A stretch of DNA of 39,020 bases, from NCBI GenBank assembly GCA_021325035.1, contig JAJPHW010000147.1, positions 1-39,020 of the forward strand, in the 5' to 3' direction. Both the position numbers and the translations under genes were made by a program. Under the pieces are notes generated by a model, which did no database searches, was not told the DNA's origin, and was given only the letters and a program-made list of their open reading frames with translations. This document shows positions 25,002 to 34,438 of this stretch, in pieces. Source of the DNA: Terriglobia bacterium (GTDB taxonomy: Bacteria > Acidobacteriota > Terriglobia > Terriglobales > Acidobacteriaceae). Every line of letters starts with the position of its first letter. The stretch's first letter is position 1.

Positions 25002-25029
25002 GTCATAACGCTAGTCTGCAGTGTCGACG

Positions 25030-26043
25030 CTAAACCGCCGTAGATCGGGTTACGCGTGCCCAACTCGGCGGCATGTTTCGTGCGACTTCGATACCTTCAA
25101 AAACGGAGCTCTCCCGAGCTCCGTTTTTCTTTACCCACTCTGCCATCAAACCAATCCCTCGCTGAAGGCTGGTCTTCTCTTTATTGCCAAAAACTGCCGT
25201 CGCCTTGGAGTGATCAGAAAAGGCAATCTTGACTTCATTTCGCGCTTCCAAATGCTGAATATTGCAGGGTTTGCCCATGGCAGCGGCGACGATCGCAGCG
25301 AGGTCATTTACGGAGTGGGGAATATCTGCCCCGAGGTTGAATACTTGATTCTTAGCTCCCGGGAAATTTACGCAATTTGCGATCACTGGAGCGACATCAT
25401 TGATGTGCGTAAATGCGCGTTGTTGTGAGCCGTCGCCAAAGATCGTCATGGATTGACCCTGGAGAAGTTGGTTCATGAAAATGCCAACGACATTGCGATA
25501 TCGGTCGCCGATATTTTGCTTTTCGCCGTATACATTGTGAGGGCGAAACACGACATAATCCAGGCCAAACATCTCGTGGCTGACTTTGAGTTCCTGCTCC
25601 ACGGCAAGTTTTGCTATGCCGTATGAGTCTTCTGGTACCGGCAGCATGTCTTCGGTCATTGGAACTTGACCTGCTCCATAAACAGCAATCGAAGATGTAA
25701 ATACAAATCGTTTGATTGGGTGATTCAGCGAGGCGTTGATTAGGTTAACCGAACCGATCAGATTATTCTGATAATTGAATCGCTTAATGAAATGGCTCAA
25801 GCCTTCGGCTGCGTAAGCGGCGAGATGATACACATAAGTAAAAGAATGTTCTTTAAATAATTGGTCAATCAATGCGTAGTCGAGAATCGAGCCTTTGACG
25901 AATATTGCCCGATCTGGAAGGTTCTCGACAAAACCTCCGCTAAGGTCATCCAAAATTACCACTTTATGTCCCAGAGCCAATAAATGTTCGGCCACGTGGG
26001 CTCCCATGAACCCAGCGCCTCCGGTCACAAGCGAAACCTCCAT
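25030..26043 (-). CDS. NAD-dependent epimerase/dehydratase (extended SDR)
   Basis: A 337-aa sugar-nucleotide SDR. TGGAGFMGAH (7-16) is the NAD loop, FTSSIAVYG holds Ser118, and Y141-G-I-A-K145 is the catalytic pair. HNVYGEKQNIGDRYRNVVGIF and the late RAFTHINDVAPVI fit UDP-hexose epimerases or dehydratases. The C-terminus GLMAEWVKKNGARESSVFEGIEV-like stretch, followed by NMPPSW, looks like a true family tail, so the terminator hairpin at 25099-25128 really is inside coding sequence. It converges on the polysaccharide cluster and follows the beta-propeller gene by 75 bp on the same strand. It probably supplies a sugar nucleotide, but its exact substrate is unclear. Confidence 0.87.
   Translation of the reverse strand: MEVSLVTGGAGFMGAHVAEHLLALGHKVVILDDLSGGFVENLPDRAIFVKGSILDYALIDQLFKEHSFTYVYHLAAYAAEGLSHFIKRFNYQNNLIGSVNLINASLNHPIKRFVFTSSIAVYGAGQVPMTEDMLPVPEDSYGIAKLAVEQELKVSHEMFGLDYVVFRPHNVYGEKQNIGDRYRNVVGIFMNQLLQGQSMTIFGDGSQQRAFTHINDVAPVIANCVNFPGAKNQVFNLGADIPHSVNDLAAIVAAAMGKPCNIQHLEARNEVKIAFSDHSKATAVFGNKEKTSLQRGIGLMAEWVKKNGARESSVFEGIEVARNMPPSWARVTRSTAV
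25099..25128 (+). terminator. Strong intrinsic terminator, embedded in the convergent epimerase gene
   Basis: A perfect 13-bp stem, AAAAACGGAGCTC (25099-25111) with GAGCTCCGTTTTT (25116-25128), closes a TCCC loop and is followed by CTTTA. The A-tract and T-tract make it able to act in both directions. It lies 97 bp after the beta-helix stop and would end the polysaccharide transcript. On the minus strand the same bases encode KNGARESSVF of the epimerase. Confidence 0.85.
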
Positions 26044-26118
26044 CAGAACCCGCCTCCTAGCATATAAAGTTTCTTTCGATTATACAGTCTAGCTCATCGA
26101 GGTGTTGATAGTTGGCAG

Positions 26119-27309
26119 TCATTCATTGCGTGTCGCCGGACACAGTGCCACATTGCCAACAGGGAGCGGAATGGAATTCGGGCTTGGCGTGATTTGACCG
26201 GTCCGGGAATTGAACCGATAAATATGCAGGCTGTTGTCGATGGCAAGAGAAGCATAAATCAGTTTGCCGTCAGGACTAAAGAAAAAGCCCGAAGTATATG
26301 TCGTTTGAGGAAGAGAGCTTCCGGTATTTCCAATTTTTCGCCCGGATAAGTCGATTCTGTAAATATCAGTTTGCAGGCTTGACGGATCTGTGAGGAAAAG
26401 GTATCCCCCCGATGGGTCAAGTTGCAAGCCTGATGCACTCTGGCAAAGCGCAAGCATGGCGCTTGTACAGTGAATCAGTGGTTTGGATTTGCCCGGGGGA
26501 TTCATAAATACATCAAGGTGGCCACTCGCGCCCTGTTGGTCGAGGTCGACGAGAAGTTTGCTGCCGATTACGACTTGGTTTACAGTCTGCCATCCGCCGG
26601 TTTGTCCAAATAAGTTCACATTCGGTCCAAGAACTCCACTGGATATATTTATGGAACGAACCAAAAACGCACTGCCTTGCGCGCCGTTATAGCTTAAAAA
26701 AACACTCTTCCCGTCCGAGCTTAAGCCGTAGAGTGAAACCGGCCAATAGTAATTTGGGCCGTACGTACCCTCTAGGATCTCGCTTTCCTCCAAAATGCCG
26801 GTTTTTGGGTTTGCATGAAACAACCGGACGTATGCCGTATACTCGGCGCTTGAGCTCGAACCGTATTGACCATTGGAGCTATCCACTTGCAATGCATAAG
26901 CAAACTTACCGCTAGGGTGGAAGTTTAACTGGAATAGGGATTTGGCCGCGAACGTCTGAATAGGAGGGTTTTGTGGGACGCCCGATGAATCGGTTGAGTA
27001 CACGGACAAATGGGCACTACTGTTCATATCTGACCAGAGAAGATAGATAAAGTGGCCGTTCGGTGACGTCACAAGTTGAATCAAGGACTGCAGTTGAGAG
27101 ATTACAACTGGCTGTCCCACAGGCGTGATCGATAAGGATATTGGATCCACCGAATAAGTCGTAATGGCACCGTTACTGATTAAGTAGAGAACCTCTGCGG
27201 AAGCGCCCGTAGATGTCGTAGAAGATGTTCCGGCTTTTCCACCTCCGCACGAGTTGAATAGGGCGGCTGAAAAAGCCAGGATAAGAACCAAAAATGCAGG
27301 TCGAACCAT
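26119..27309 (-). CDS. Lactonase-like beta-propeller protein, probable lipoprotein
   Basis: A 396-aa exported protein. The N-terminus MVRPAFLVLILAFSAALFNSCGGG is a signal peptide ending in a Cys followed by glycines, a weak lipobox (FNSC). The rest consists of repeated blade-like units, for example GHFIYLLWSDMNSSAHLSVYS, GKFAYALQVDSSNGQ and GKLIYASLAIDNSLHIYRFN, each with the (S)PDGK-x-x-Y pattern of YncE/6-phosphogluconolactonase-like propellers. Acidobacteria carry many such proteins, and enzymatic activity should not be assumed. The ATG has GAGGTG three bases upstream; a GTG at 27333 is an alternative. It is divergent from the sulfotransferase-like gene. Confidence 0.83.
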   Translation of the reverse strand: MVRPAFLVLILAFSAALFNSCGGGKAGTSSTTSTGASAEVLYLISNGAITTYSVDPISLSITPVGQPVVISQLQSLIQLVTSPNGHFIYLLWSDMNSSAHLSVYSTDSSGVPQNPPIQTFAAKSLFQLNFHPSGKFAYALQVDSSNGQYGSSSSAEYTAYVRLFHANPKTGILEESEILEGTYGPNYYWPVSLYGLSSDGKSVFLSYNGAQGSAFLVRSINISSGVLGPNVNLFGQTGGWQTVNQVVIGSKLLVDLDQQGASGHLDVFMNPPGKSKPLIHCTSAMLALCQSASGLQLDPSGGYLFLTDPSSLQTDIYRIDLSGRKIGNTGSSLPQTTYTSGFFFSPDGKLIYASLAIDNSLHIYRFNSRTGQITPSPNSIPLPVGNVALCPATRNE

Positions 27310-27638
27310 ACGCACCTCTGAGCAACTAAACACTGCAACTTAACAACATTACCGTTCCGGTGGCAAATGCCTTCATGTATCCGCACAGTATAACTGTCGT
27401 AAATGCTTTTACCCTATATGCCCCGCTGAATTTGGATGTGTGGGGCAACGCGTCGGGTTGTGTCTTGTCGTCAACACAAAGCCTGCACTTTAGTTGTGCT
27501 TTCCAGAGGAATTATTTTTTAGGTGATGGAGGCAGAAAATCTTTCCCAAGATGGTGCAGTTTGTAGTAAAGTTTCGCCTTGCATTATTCGGCTGCTCCGG
27601 CAGTCCCCAGATATCCCAACTTGTTTCGGAGAAAACTC
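27310..27638. promoter_or_regulatory. Divergent intergenic region between propeller and sulfotransferase-like genes
   Basis: A 329-bp AT-richer gap that must hold promoters for both divergent genes. A 6-bp inverted repeat, TTGTGT (27458-27463) with ACACAA (27474-27479), separated by 10 bp, has the spacing of a small dimeric-regulator site. I could not identify -35/-10 boxes with confidence. Confidence 0.3.
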
Positions 27639-29210
27639 ATGGTAGATTCACGGCCGCCTCAACCACTGCGTGTATTTTTGATGTTTTCGTTTTGTATTCT
27701 TTTGGTAGCGTGCGGAGGAGGAACGTCTTCCCCGGCACCGTCCGCAACATCCATTTCAGCCACTAACAATCCACTTGTCGCGCAATACTCCCTAACCAGC
27801 ACATGTGCTGGTCAAGCCATGGTTGAATTTGGGCCTGATACGAACTACGGGCGAACCACCGCGTGGTATCCGACACCGGGAAATATTGGTGGACAAACGG
27901 TCAGTATCCTTGTTGCAGGCATGAAAGCCTCGACCGTTTATCACATGCGTTCACAATTTCAGTGCTTTGGCCAGACTTATACCAGTGCTGATCAAACTTT
28001 CAAGACGGGACCCCTGCCTTCCTCTCCTTTTCCCAGTTTGCAAGTATCCCGACCCAATCCTAACCTGAGCTCCCAGGAGAATCCTGGAATTGAAGAAGTA
28101 AACATGCTGGATGGCTCCGGAAAGACCGGAATGCAGCAGGCTTTATTCACTGACCGGGATGGAAATGTAATCTGGTACTACGATGTGGGCGTCGCGCAAG
28201 GCAATTTTCCTTACACCTTTAAACTGCTGCCAAACGGCAACATGCTTTTCAGCATCAGCCAGACTGTAACGGGCGGGAATCTTTTGAGGGAAGTCGATCT
28301 GGCAGGGAATACAGTTCGGGAACTTACTACAGAATCACTAAACCAAGCCATGCAGCAGGCGGGCTTTGATTTTGCGCCTACTGGTTTTCATCATGATTTT
28401 TTGCCGTTGGCCAATGGGCATGTGATACTGCTCACCAACTTCTATAAGAATTTTACGGATCTACCTGGGTACCCTGGAACTACTGCAGTATTGGGGGATG
28501 GTTTGGTGGATCTCGACGAAAACTGGAACCCCGTTTGGGCATGGAACACCTTTGACCATCTGGATGTGAATCGGCATCTCAACGGTTTACCCGACTGGAC
28601 TCATTCCAATGCCATCATTTATTCCCCTCAGGATGGCAATCTCATCCTTTCCATGCGCCACCAGTCTTGGGTGATAAAAATTGATTACAACAATGGCGCA
28701 GGAGTAGGAGATATTATTTGGAAGCTCGGCTACCAGGGAGACTTCAATCTGCCTGGCGATGATCCTAGTCTGTGGTTTTCCTTTCAGCATTTCCCATCCA
28801 TTGTTTCGCAAGATGGTACACAGACGACCTTGGCTGTATGGGATAATGGGGACAATCGTGTAATTGATAACAATGGGGATATTTGTACGGCTGGAGGAGC
28901 AAACCCCTGCTTTTCCCGAGCAAGCGTTTACCAAGTCGACGAAAGCACGAGAAACGCAACCTTACTTTGGTATGACGAGCCCGGTTACTACAGTATCTGG
29001 GGTGGTAGCATTAATCAGTTGGCGAATGGCAATGTGGAATTTGACGCGAATGCGCCGGGATTTCAAACCTTCGCATCCCAAGTGCAAGAAGTAACGCAAA
29101 CATCGTCGCCCCAGATTGTTTGGGAGATGACGATGAATTCGCTGCCTGTCTATGCATATCGGGCCTACCGAGTGCCAAGTTTGTATCCCGGAGTGAACTG
29201 GTCGTATTAA
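27639..29210 (+). CDS. Arylsulfotransferase (ASST)-family lipoprotein
   Basis: A 523-aa exported protein. A signal peptide with lipobox LVAC (22-25) is followed by GGGTSS. A fibronectin-like segment (about 40-125) precedes a six-bladed-propeller domain that matches arylsulfotransferases. Typical features are DRDGNVIWYYD, FKLLPNGNMLFSIS, TGFHHDFLPLANGHVILL, DWTHSNAIIYSPQDGNLILSMRHQSWVIKID and WFSFQHFPSI. The histidines in FHHD, THSN, RHQS and FQHF are candidates for the catalytic set of the PAPS-independent enzymes. In this protein class many members are uncharacterised. GGAG seven bases before the ATG supports this start over a TTG 60 bp upstream. A terminator follows. Confidence 0.83.
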   Translation: MVDSRPPQPLRVFLMFSFCILLVACGGGTSSPAPSATSISATNNPLVAQYSLTSTCAGQAMVEFGPDTNYGRTTAWYPTPGNIGGQTVSILVAGMKASTVYHMRSQFQCFGQTYTSADQTFKTGPLPSSPFPSLQVSRPNPNLSSQENPGIEEVNMLDGSGKTGMQQALFTDRDGNVIWYYDVGVAQGNFPYTFKLLPNGNMLFSISQTVTGGNLLREVDLAGNTVRELTTESLNQAMQQAGFDFAPTGFHHDFLPLANGHVILLTNFYKNFTDLPGYPGTTAVLGDGLVDLDENWNPVWAWNTFDHLDVNRHLNGLPDWTHSNAIIYSPQDGNLILSMRHQSWVIKIDYNNGAGVGDIIWKLGYQGDFNLPGDDPSLWFSFQHFPSIVSQDGTQTTLAVWDNGDNRVIDNNGDICTAGGANPCFSRASVYQVDESTRNATLLWYDEPGYYSIWGGSINQLANGNVEFDANAPGFQTFASQVQEVTQTSSPQIVWEMTMNSLPVYAYRAYRVPSLYPGVNWSY

Positions 29211-29238
29211 GGCTAATCTTATTTTGGACGGGTGGGTT

Positions 29239-29273
29239 AGGCCTATTTGTGTTCGAAAAACGCAAGTAGGCCT
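29239..29273 (+). terminator. Intrinsic terminator after the sulfotransferase-like gene
   Basis: AGGCCTATTTGTG (29239-29251) pairs with CGCAAGTAGGCCT (29261-29273) through 13 positions including two G-T pairs, around a 9-base loop, and is followed by TTTAATT. It lies 28 bp after the stop and between convergent genes. Confidence 0.8.
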
Positions 29274-29316
29274 TTTAATTTGTGAGCGGAGACCAGACTA
29301 AGTTTACGAGTAAAAA

Positions 29317-30723
29317 TCAGTCGTCGTCGGCGTCAGTCGGAGCTATCTTGTTATGCAAGAAATAGGACGCAGACTTCGGTGCACGAATGGTTTTGAATTG
29401 AACGGGTTTACGCTCAAAGTCGAAACAATCCGACAAATCGTCGGCACGAAGATCGGCAAATCCCAGCGATGGAAGCTCGAAAGTTTGCTCGATGAATCTG
29501 AGGATGCTGCCGAAGTCGTGTGTCTCGTGAGATACATAGTGGGAACGGGCCCAGGGAGATACAACAATCAAGGGCACACGAAATCCGTACTCATATGAAT
29601 TGTAGATGGGAGGTGCCACGTGATCGTACCAACCACCCCAATCGTCCCAAGTTATGAAGATTGCCGTGTCCTTCCAGTATTTGCTGGTGCCAATGGCATT
29701 CACTATCGCTGCCACCCAGGATGGTCCAGTACCGTCGTTAACTAGAGCATGATCGGAAGCTTGACCGCTGGGCATGACCCACACCACTTCGGGCAATTGC
29801 TCTTTCGCGATGTCGGATAAAATCTCGGTGTTTTTCGAGATAACGTTCTTCCAATCGGGTCCAAAACGGATGTGCCGTATCGCATTGGGACCATTCCACA
29901 AAGCACTCCAACCATCGCCGACTCCGTAATACTTCCAGCTAATGTGACGGAAATCGAGTAGATCAAGAACTGTTCTGTGCTCAAAACAGGGGGTTATGCT
30001 CTGATTTTCGATTCCTTCCGGATTAATCATGAATACAGTGATGCCTTTCGGCGAAGTACAACCCGAGTCAGGAAAAGATGCATTCGTTGGAGGACCACTC
30101 TGTCGAAAAGGATTCTCTGATACGAAGAGTGGACTGTGCTCGGTGGGAGCGGATGTCCCGGAAATAATAAACTGATGAGCCGGGAAGCTCGGACCTTGAT
30201 TGGTCTGAAACATACGGTCCGCGAAGGTGTACGACTCGGCCATCTGAAAGTAAGGGGCGACGTCGGCAGGGTTGACGTATTTGAACTGTGCGTTTTCTCC
30301 ACACCCCATCGCGATGCCGCAACGGACAGCAATTCTATCTGCCCCGTCCATTCTCCCGTCGTCGTACATTGTTAGGAATGCCTTATGTTGATGGTCAAGA
30401 TCGTAGTAAGCGTTAAGAGGCACAGGCATCAATGGAATATATCTACCTTTGGAATTGAATCCAGCGTTAGCGATGTCAGCGTTTGGCAAACCGTGGAATA
30501 AGTTGTCGGGCGTCCGATTTTCCTGGACGATGATGACGATGTGTTTAATCGGGTTGTTGTAAGGAAGTATGGGCGAAGGCCGTTGCGGCGATGAAGTCCG
30601 TATCTCCTCAGCCAGGTTGACTTGTTGCGACAAAATGCTAAAAGTGACGATCCCGAGAAGACAAAACAGGCCAGCTTCCAAGCACGGGCCGCGCAGAATG
30701 GGTTTAGGTTTCACGGCCATCAT
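29317..30723 (-). CDS. Phosphoesterase family protein (PF04185-type, acid phosphatase/phospholipase C-like)
   Basis: A 468-aa exported hydrolase. An N-terminal hydrophobic segment (about 17-33) acts as signal or anchor. [20 protein letters not shown] (about 59-78) is the family start motif, in which the Glu-Asn and Asp-Asn contact metal or phosphate. [30 protein letters not shown] and [17 protein letters not shown] are the other family blocks, giving the Asp/His metal ligands. Relatives include non-specific phospholipase C and AcpA-type acid phosphatases; the substrate is not evident here. It starts ATGATG, with GAGAAAGA upstream on its strand. The second ATG is equally possible. It converges with the sulfotransferase-like gene. 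Confidence 0.86.
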   Translation of the reverse strand: MMAVKPKPILRGPCLEAGLFCLLGIVTFSILSQQVNLAEEIRTSSPQRPSPILPYNNPIKHIVIIVQENRTPDNLFHGLPNADIANAGFNSKGRYIPLMPVPLNAYYDLDHQHKAFLTMYDDGRMDGADRIAVRCGIAMGCGENAQFKYVNPADVAPYFQMAESYTFADRMFQTNQGPSFPAHQFIISGTSAPTEHSPLFVSENPFRQSGPPTNASFPDSGCTSPKGITVFMINPEGIENQSITPCFEHRTVLDLLDFRHISWKYYGVGDGWSALWNGPNAIRHIRFGPDWKNVISKNTEILSDIAKEQLPEVVWVMPSGQASDHALVNDGTGPSWVAAIVNAIGTSKYWKDTAIFITWDDWGGWYDHVAPPIYNSYEYGFRVPLIVVSPWARSHYVSHETHDFGSILRFIEQTFELPSLGFADLRADDLSDCFDFERKPVQFKTIRAPKSASYFLHNKIAPTDADDD

Positions 30724-30900
30724 TCTTTCTCATCAAAATTGGATTCCTCCCGACGGACTACAGTTGTTTGTCGCAAGCCGGCGGAAGCGTAAATGCCTCT
30801 CCTTTGCCGCAACTACTGTTCCATTGCGGGGTTATACCGCGTAATCTTTAGGTCGTATCAGGGATTCCCTGTCGCGCGGGATACTGCGGAGAAGACAAAT

Positions 30901-31262
30901 ATGCGGGAGTTGCCCCTTCGATTTATTGGCCCATTGCTGGCCATCGTCTGTACGCTCAGCTCACTGGTGTGCGGACAAAATCCCGTGCCATTCGTGAATC
31001 AGCCGCTGGTTCCGCTGACGGTTGCGCCCGGCAGTGGTGCATTCACGCTGACGGTAAACGGAACGGGGTTCGTAGCGAGTTCGGTCGTCAACTGGAATGG
31101 TAGCCTGCTCGCGACAACTTTTGTTAGTAACACGCAGCTCACGGCCCAAGCGGGAGCACGGGTACGCCGCAAGGGACATATCAAGTGACCGTGACGGGAA
31201 CTTACAAATCCGGCCCGACGCAGTTGATACATGCGCAAACGTTCATGCTCCTCGTGGAGTAG
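30901..31262 (+). pseudogene. Remnant of a secreted IPT/TIG-type protein, internally deleted and frameshifted
   Basis: From the ATG at 30901 a signal peptide ([20 protein letters not shown]) and the first half of an IPT/TIG-like domain ([20 protein letters not shown], then [12 protein letters not shown]) read well. At about 31150 the frame turns into basic residues ([11 protein letters not shown]) and stops at 31188. In the +1-shifted frame, from about 31157 the sequence reads [20 protein letters not shown] and ends LLVE at a TAG (31260-31262). That is a typical C-terminal domain, similar to GGGTPSGTYPLTVTATP at the end of the next gene. Start and end of a once larger protein therefore appear joined out of frame. 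A sequencing indel alone would not explain the missing middle. Confidence 0.7.
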
Positions 31263-31427
31263 CTTAATTCTGTGTGTCGCAAGTGATATAGAACCGTTGT
31301 ATAGAACACCAACAGGCGATAGGATCTATTTTTGGTTCAAAACGCAACTTTGGTGCGAGTTTGGGTTTGTATCGCTTGTCTGACGCTGTCCCCCCCGGAA
31401 ATTATTTACCTATTGTGAGGTGAGCGT

Positions 31428-34421
31428 ATGAGTCCACATTGCTGCGGCCGACAGCTTGTTTTGCTGTGTCTGATTTTGCTTCCGCTTGGCGCGTCTGCGC
31501 AAATACAGTTCTTCACTCCGCCAACGTATAGCGGCGGCACAGGCCCAGATTTCGTGGCCGATTTCAACGGCGACGGTAAACCGGATATCTTGTCGGGCGG
31601 TGTCTTGATTCTGGGGAAGGGCGATGGGACCTTCACCAAGGGAACTGCGGTGCCTGGTACGCCCTTGGCGGTGGCCGACTTTAACGGCGACGGGAAACCT
31701 GATTTATTGGGGCAGGGACAAGGTACGCTGGAAGTTTTTCTCGGTAACGGGGATGGCACCTTTCAAACGACGCCCATCATCACAAATATCCAGGCCAGCT
31801 TGCGGTGGGTCGTTGCCGGGGATTTGAGGGGAGACGGCAAGTTCGATGTGCTGGGATTCTCCAACAACACCGTCATTGTTTATCTTGGCAACGGCGACGG
31901 TACTTTTGCCGCAGGTGTTTCGTACCCGGTGGTCATTCCCTTCGGTCCCGTGGTTATCACCCTGGGTGATTTCAATGGCGATCAAAAAGCTGATGTAGTT
32001 GTCAGCGTCCCAGGGGGAAATGTCGCCGGGCAGGAGGTCGTATTTCTCGGCAATGGGGACGGCACGCTTCAGGCCGGCATAGGCTCTACCGGAGTCCCAT
32101 ACCCGGGTTCCGTTGTCACCGGCGACTTCAATGCGGACGGGAAACTCGACCTTGTAATCTCAAACCAGCCTTCCGGTTGCACTGGCCCCTGTCCGCCGAC
32201 TTCTATTTTACTGGGAAACGGCGATGGGACGTTTCAGGCTCCCTCGACGGTATTTCCGGGCTCTGGAAGTCTGGCTGTGGGCGATATCAACGGCGACGGC
32301 AAGCTTGATTTGGTTTTCCTGGATCAATCTGAAGACGTGGAAGTCTACCTGGGAAACGGCGACGGAACATTTTCCAATACTCATACCTACCAAACCCAAC
32401 TTGGCGGCGGTAATGACGGCCCTCTCTTGGCCGATTTTAATTTGGACGGAAAGCTCGACATCGCCGCAGCCGGCACAACCTTGCTCGGAAACGGCAACGG
32501 TACTTTCAAGGGCTGGTCGGCGGTGGCTGGTGCGGGGCCCATTTCGATTCCCAGTTTGTCACTGATCGCGATAGGGGATTTCGACAAGAACGGTACACAA
32601 GACCTCGCCGCGTCGACGTCGATCTCTAGCAACAACCCCGATAGCCTCTACATTTTCACAAATGACGGAACCGGCGCGCTTAGTTTGGCGCACACTTATG
32701 CCGTCCAACAGCAGGTCGAAGGAATTGCAGCTGCCGATTTCAACGGGGACGGCAATCTCGACCTCATCGCTGTGAGCGAAGATGTCAATTCTGGAACGTG
32801 GGGTTACAGCGTTCTCCTTGGAAACGGGGATGGCAGTTTCCAGTCGCCCGTCTTCTACCTCCAGACTGCAGTACTCGATGGGTTCATGACCACCATAGTT
32901 TTTGCGGATTTTAACAACGATCACAAGCTTGACTTTGCAGTCCCGGCTGGAAACGGGACTTTTGCTGTGTTGTTGGGGAACGGCGATGGCACTTTCGGCG
33001 CGCCAACGTACTTTTTCGACGGCAACAGCAACAACCAAGCGGCCGGCGCCTTGGTAGCTGCAGATTTCAACGGAGACGGGAAGATCGATATTGCTGCAAG
33101 CGATTATTCGAACCCGCTGGGGGGAATGGCAATTCTGCTCGGGAATGGTGACGGCACATTCCAGACCGTCACGTTCCCATTTACGGATACGGTAGGCAAT
33201 CTATTCGCGGTAGATTTGAACCGCGATGGGAAAGTCGATCTGGTCGATAGCAATGGCCATGTGTACCTGGGAAACGGCGACGGCACCTTCAAGGAGATAG
33301 CTGCTTCAGGCTATAGTGTCACTGCTTTGGCGGATATTAATGGTGACGGAGTTCCAGACGAGGTTGGCTCCGTAACTAAAAGCTTAGGTGGCTTGTTGTC
33401 CTACACAACTGGCGTCGCTTTGGGCAACGGCGACGGTACATTCGGGGTGTTTCAAGGTGCAATGCCACCATCATCGCTGGGACCATCCACGCCTTTAGCC
33501 GCGGACATGAACGGCGACGGCAAACAAGACTTGATCGTAGCCGGTGGCACAATTTTCGTGCTGATCAATACGACAGGCTCTTTTCCGGGAGTTAGTTTCT
33601 CTCCTGGGGCCGTCGTCTTTCCTTCGCAAGTGGTGGGAACGAGCAGCGGTACCATGCCAGTGACGCTAACGAACACGGGTGCGGTTGCGCTTACTGTAAG
33701 TGCTATTACGATCAGTGGAGCAGACACGAGCGAATTTAGTCAGACGAACAACTGCTCGAAGATTCAGCCTCTTGCGAATTGCACAATCAGTGTGACGTTC
33801 AGTCCCTCGGCTACCGGACCCGCAGCTGCAAGTGTAATGATTTCCGACAATGCCGCCGGAAGTCCGCAGTCTGTGGCTCTCACAGGCGTGGCCGTGGCAG
33901 CGCCAAGCATTGGTTTGGTCCTGCCGTCGGGTTCGTCGAGTTCGGAGACAGTGGCGGCGGGAGGAACCGCGAAATACACGCTTTCCATCGGCGGAGCAGG
34001 CATGGGAGGGCAAACCTCGATAACTTGTACAGGGGCTCCGACAGGAGCGGCGTGCACGGTGACGCCTTCGAGTTTAAATGTGAGTGCGACAAGTCCATCG
34101 TCCATTGCTGTTTCGGTGACGACGCTCGCGCCGATGAATGCAGCACTTATCCATCCTCGGGGAAATGTATGGATACTCGGCGCGGGAGCAGTGGGATTCG
34201 TCCTGCTGCCCGTCTGCCGCAAGAAACGATATGCAAAATATTTAGGCGTCTTGCCATTGACGATGCTGCTAATGCTTTCTGCATGCGGCGGCGGAGGCTC
34301 GGGATCTGTCCCGCCCTCCCAAGGAGGGGGCACACCGTCGGGAACATATCCGCTGACGGTGACGGCGACACCGACGACGGGGACACCCCAGAGCGTGAAG
34401 CTGACTTTGATCGTGCAGTAG
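31428..34421 (+). CDS. Secreted FG-GAP/VCBS-repeat protein with HYDIN-like domain and C-terminal anchor
   Basis: A 997-aa surface protein. The signal peptide ends LPLGASAQ (about 24). Fourteen D-F-N-G-D-G-K-x-D units alternate with GNGDGTF turns over about 40-720, the calcium-binding FG-GAP/VCBS signature; fourteen blades would fit two seven-bladed propellers. An ASPM-SPD2-HYDIN-like domain (GVSFSPGAVVFPSQVVGTSSG onward, about 720-825) and a second Ser/Thr-rich beta domain follow. Near the end are a hydrophobic helix (about 914-930), a CRKKR basic stop, a second helix ending LLMLSAC953 followed by glycines, and a short Ig-like tail. The role is probably adhesion or carbohydrate binding, inferred only. 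GAGGTG five bases before the ATG supports the start. Confidence 0.9.
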   Translation: MSPHCCGRQLVLLCLILLPLGASAQIQFFTPPTYSGGTGPDFVADFNGDGKPDILSGGVLILGKGDGTFTKGTAVPGTPLAVADFNGDGKPDLLGQGQGTLEVFLGNGDGTFQTTPIITNIQASLRWVVAGDLRGDGKFDVLGFSNNTVIVYLGNGDGTFAAGVSYPVVIPFGPVVITLGDFNGDQKADVVVSVPGGNVAGQEVVFLGNGDGTLQAGIGSTGVPYPGSVVTGDFNADGKLDLVISNQPSGCTGPCPPTSILLGNGDGTFQAPSTVFPGSGSLAVGDINGDGKLDLVFLDQSEDVEVYLGNGDGTFSNTHTYQTQLGGGNDGPLLADFNLDGKLDIAAAGTTLLGNGNGTFKGWSAVAGAGPISIPSLSLIAIGDFDKNGTQDLAASTSISSNNPDSLYIFTNDGTGALSLAHTYAVQQQVEGIAAADFNGDGNLDLIAVSEDVNSGTWGYSVLLGNGDGSFQSPVFYLQTAVLDGFMTTIVFADFNNDHKLDFAVPAGNGTFAVLLGNGDGTFGAPTYFFDGNSNNQAAGALVAADFNGDGKIDIAASDYSNPLGGMAILLGNGDGTFQTVTFPFTDTVGNLFAVDLNRDGKVDLVDSNGHVYLGNGDGTFKEIAASGYSVTALADINGDGVPDEVGSVTKSLGGLLSYTTGVALGNGDGTFGVFQGAMPPSSLGPSTPLAADMNGDGKQDLIVAGGTIFVLINTTGSFPGVSFSPGAVVFPSQVVGTSSGTMPVTLTNTGAVALTVSAITISGADTSEFSQTNNCSKIQPLANCTISVTFSPSATGPAAASVMISDNAAGSPQSVALTGVAVAAPSIGLVLPSGSSSSETVAAGGTAKYTLSIGGAGMGGQTSITCTGAPTGAACTVTPSSLNVSATSPSSIAVSVTTLAPMNAALIHPRGNVWILGAGAVGFVLLPVCRKKRYAKYLGVLPLTMLLMLSACGGGGSGSVPPSQGGGTPSGTYPLTVTATPTTGTPQSVKLTLIVQ

Positions 34422-34438
34422 GGAATCAAAGTTATGAG

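Noticed and set aside
30793-30900. In-frame extension of the pseudogene upstream of 30901.
   Set aside because: The signal peptide begins just after the ATG at 30901, and the upstream residues (cysteine- and arginine-rich) do not look like part of a secreted protein.
31428-33550. Tandem DNA repeats encoding GNGDGTF might be mistaken for a CRISPR or satellite array.
   Set aside because: Units are irregular in length, in one reading frame, and coding for FG-GAP blades.
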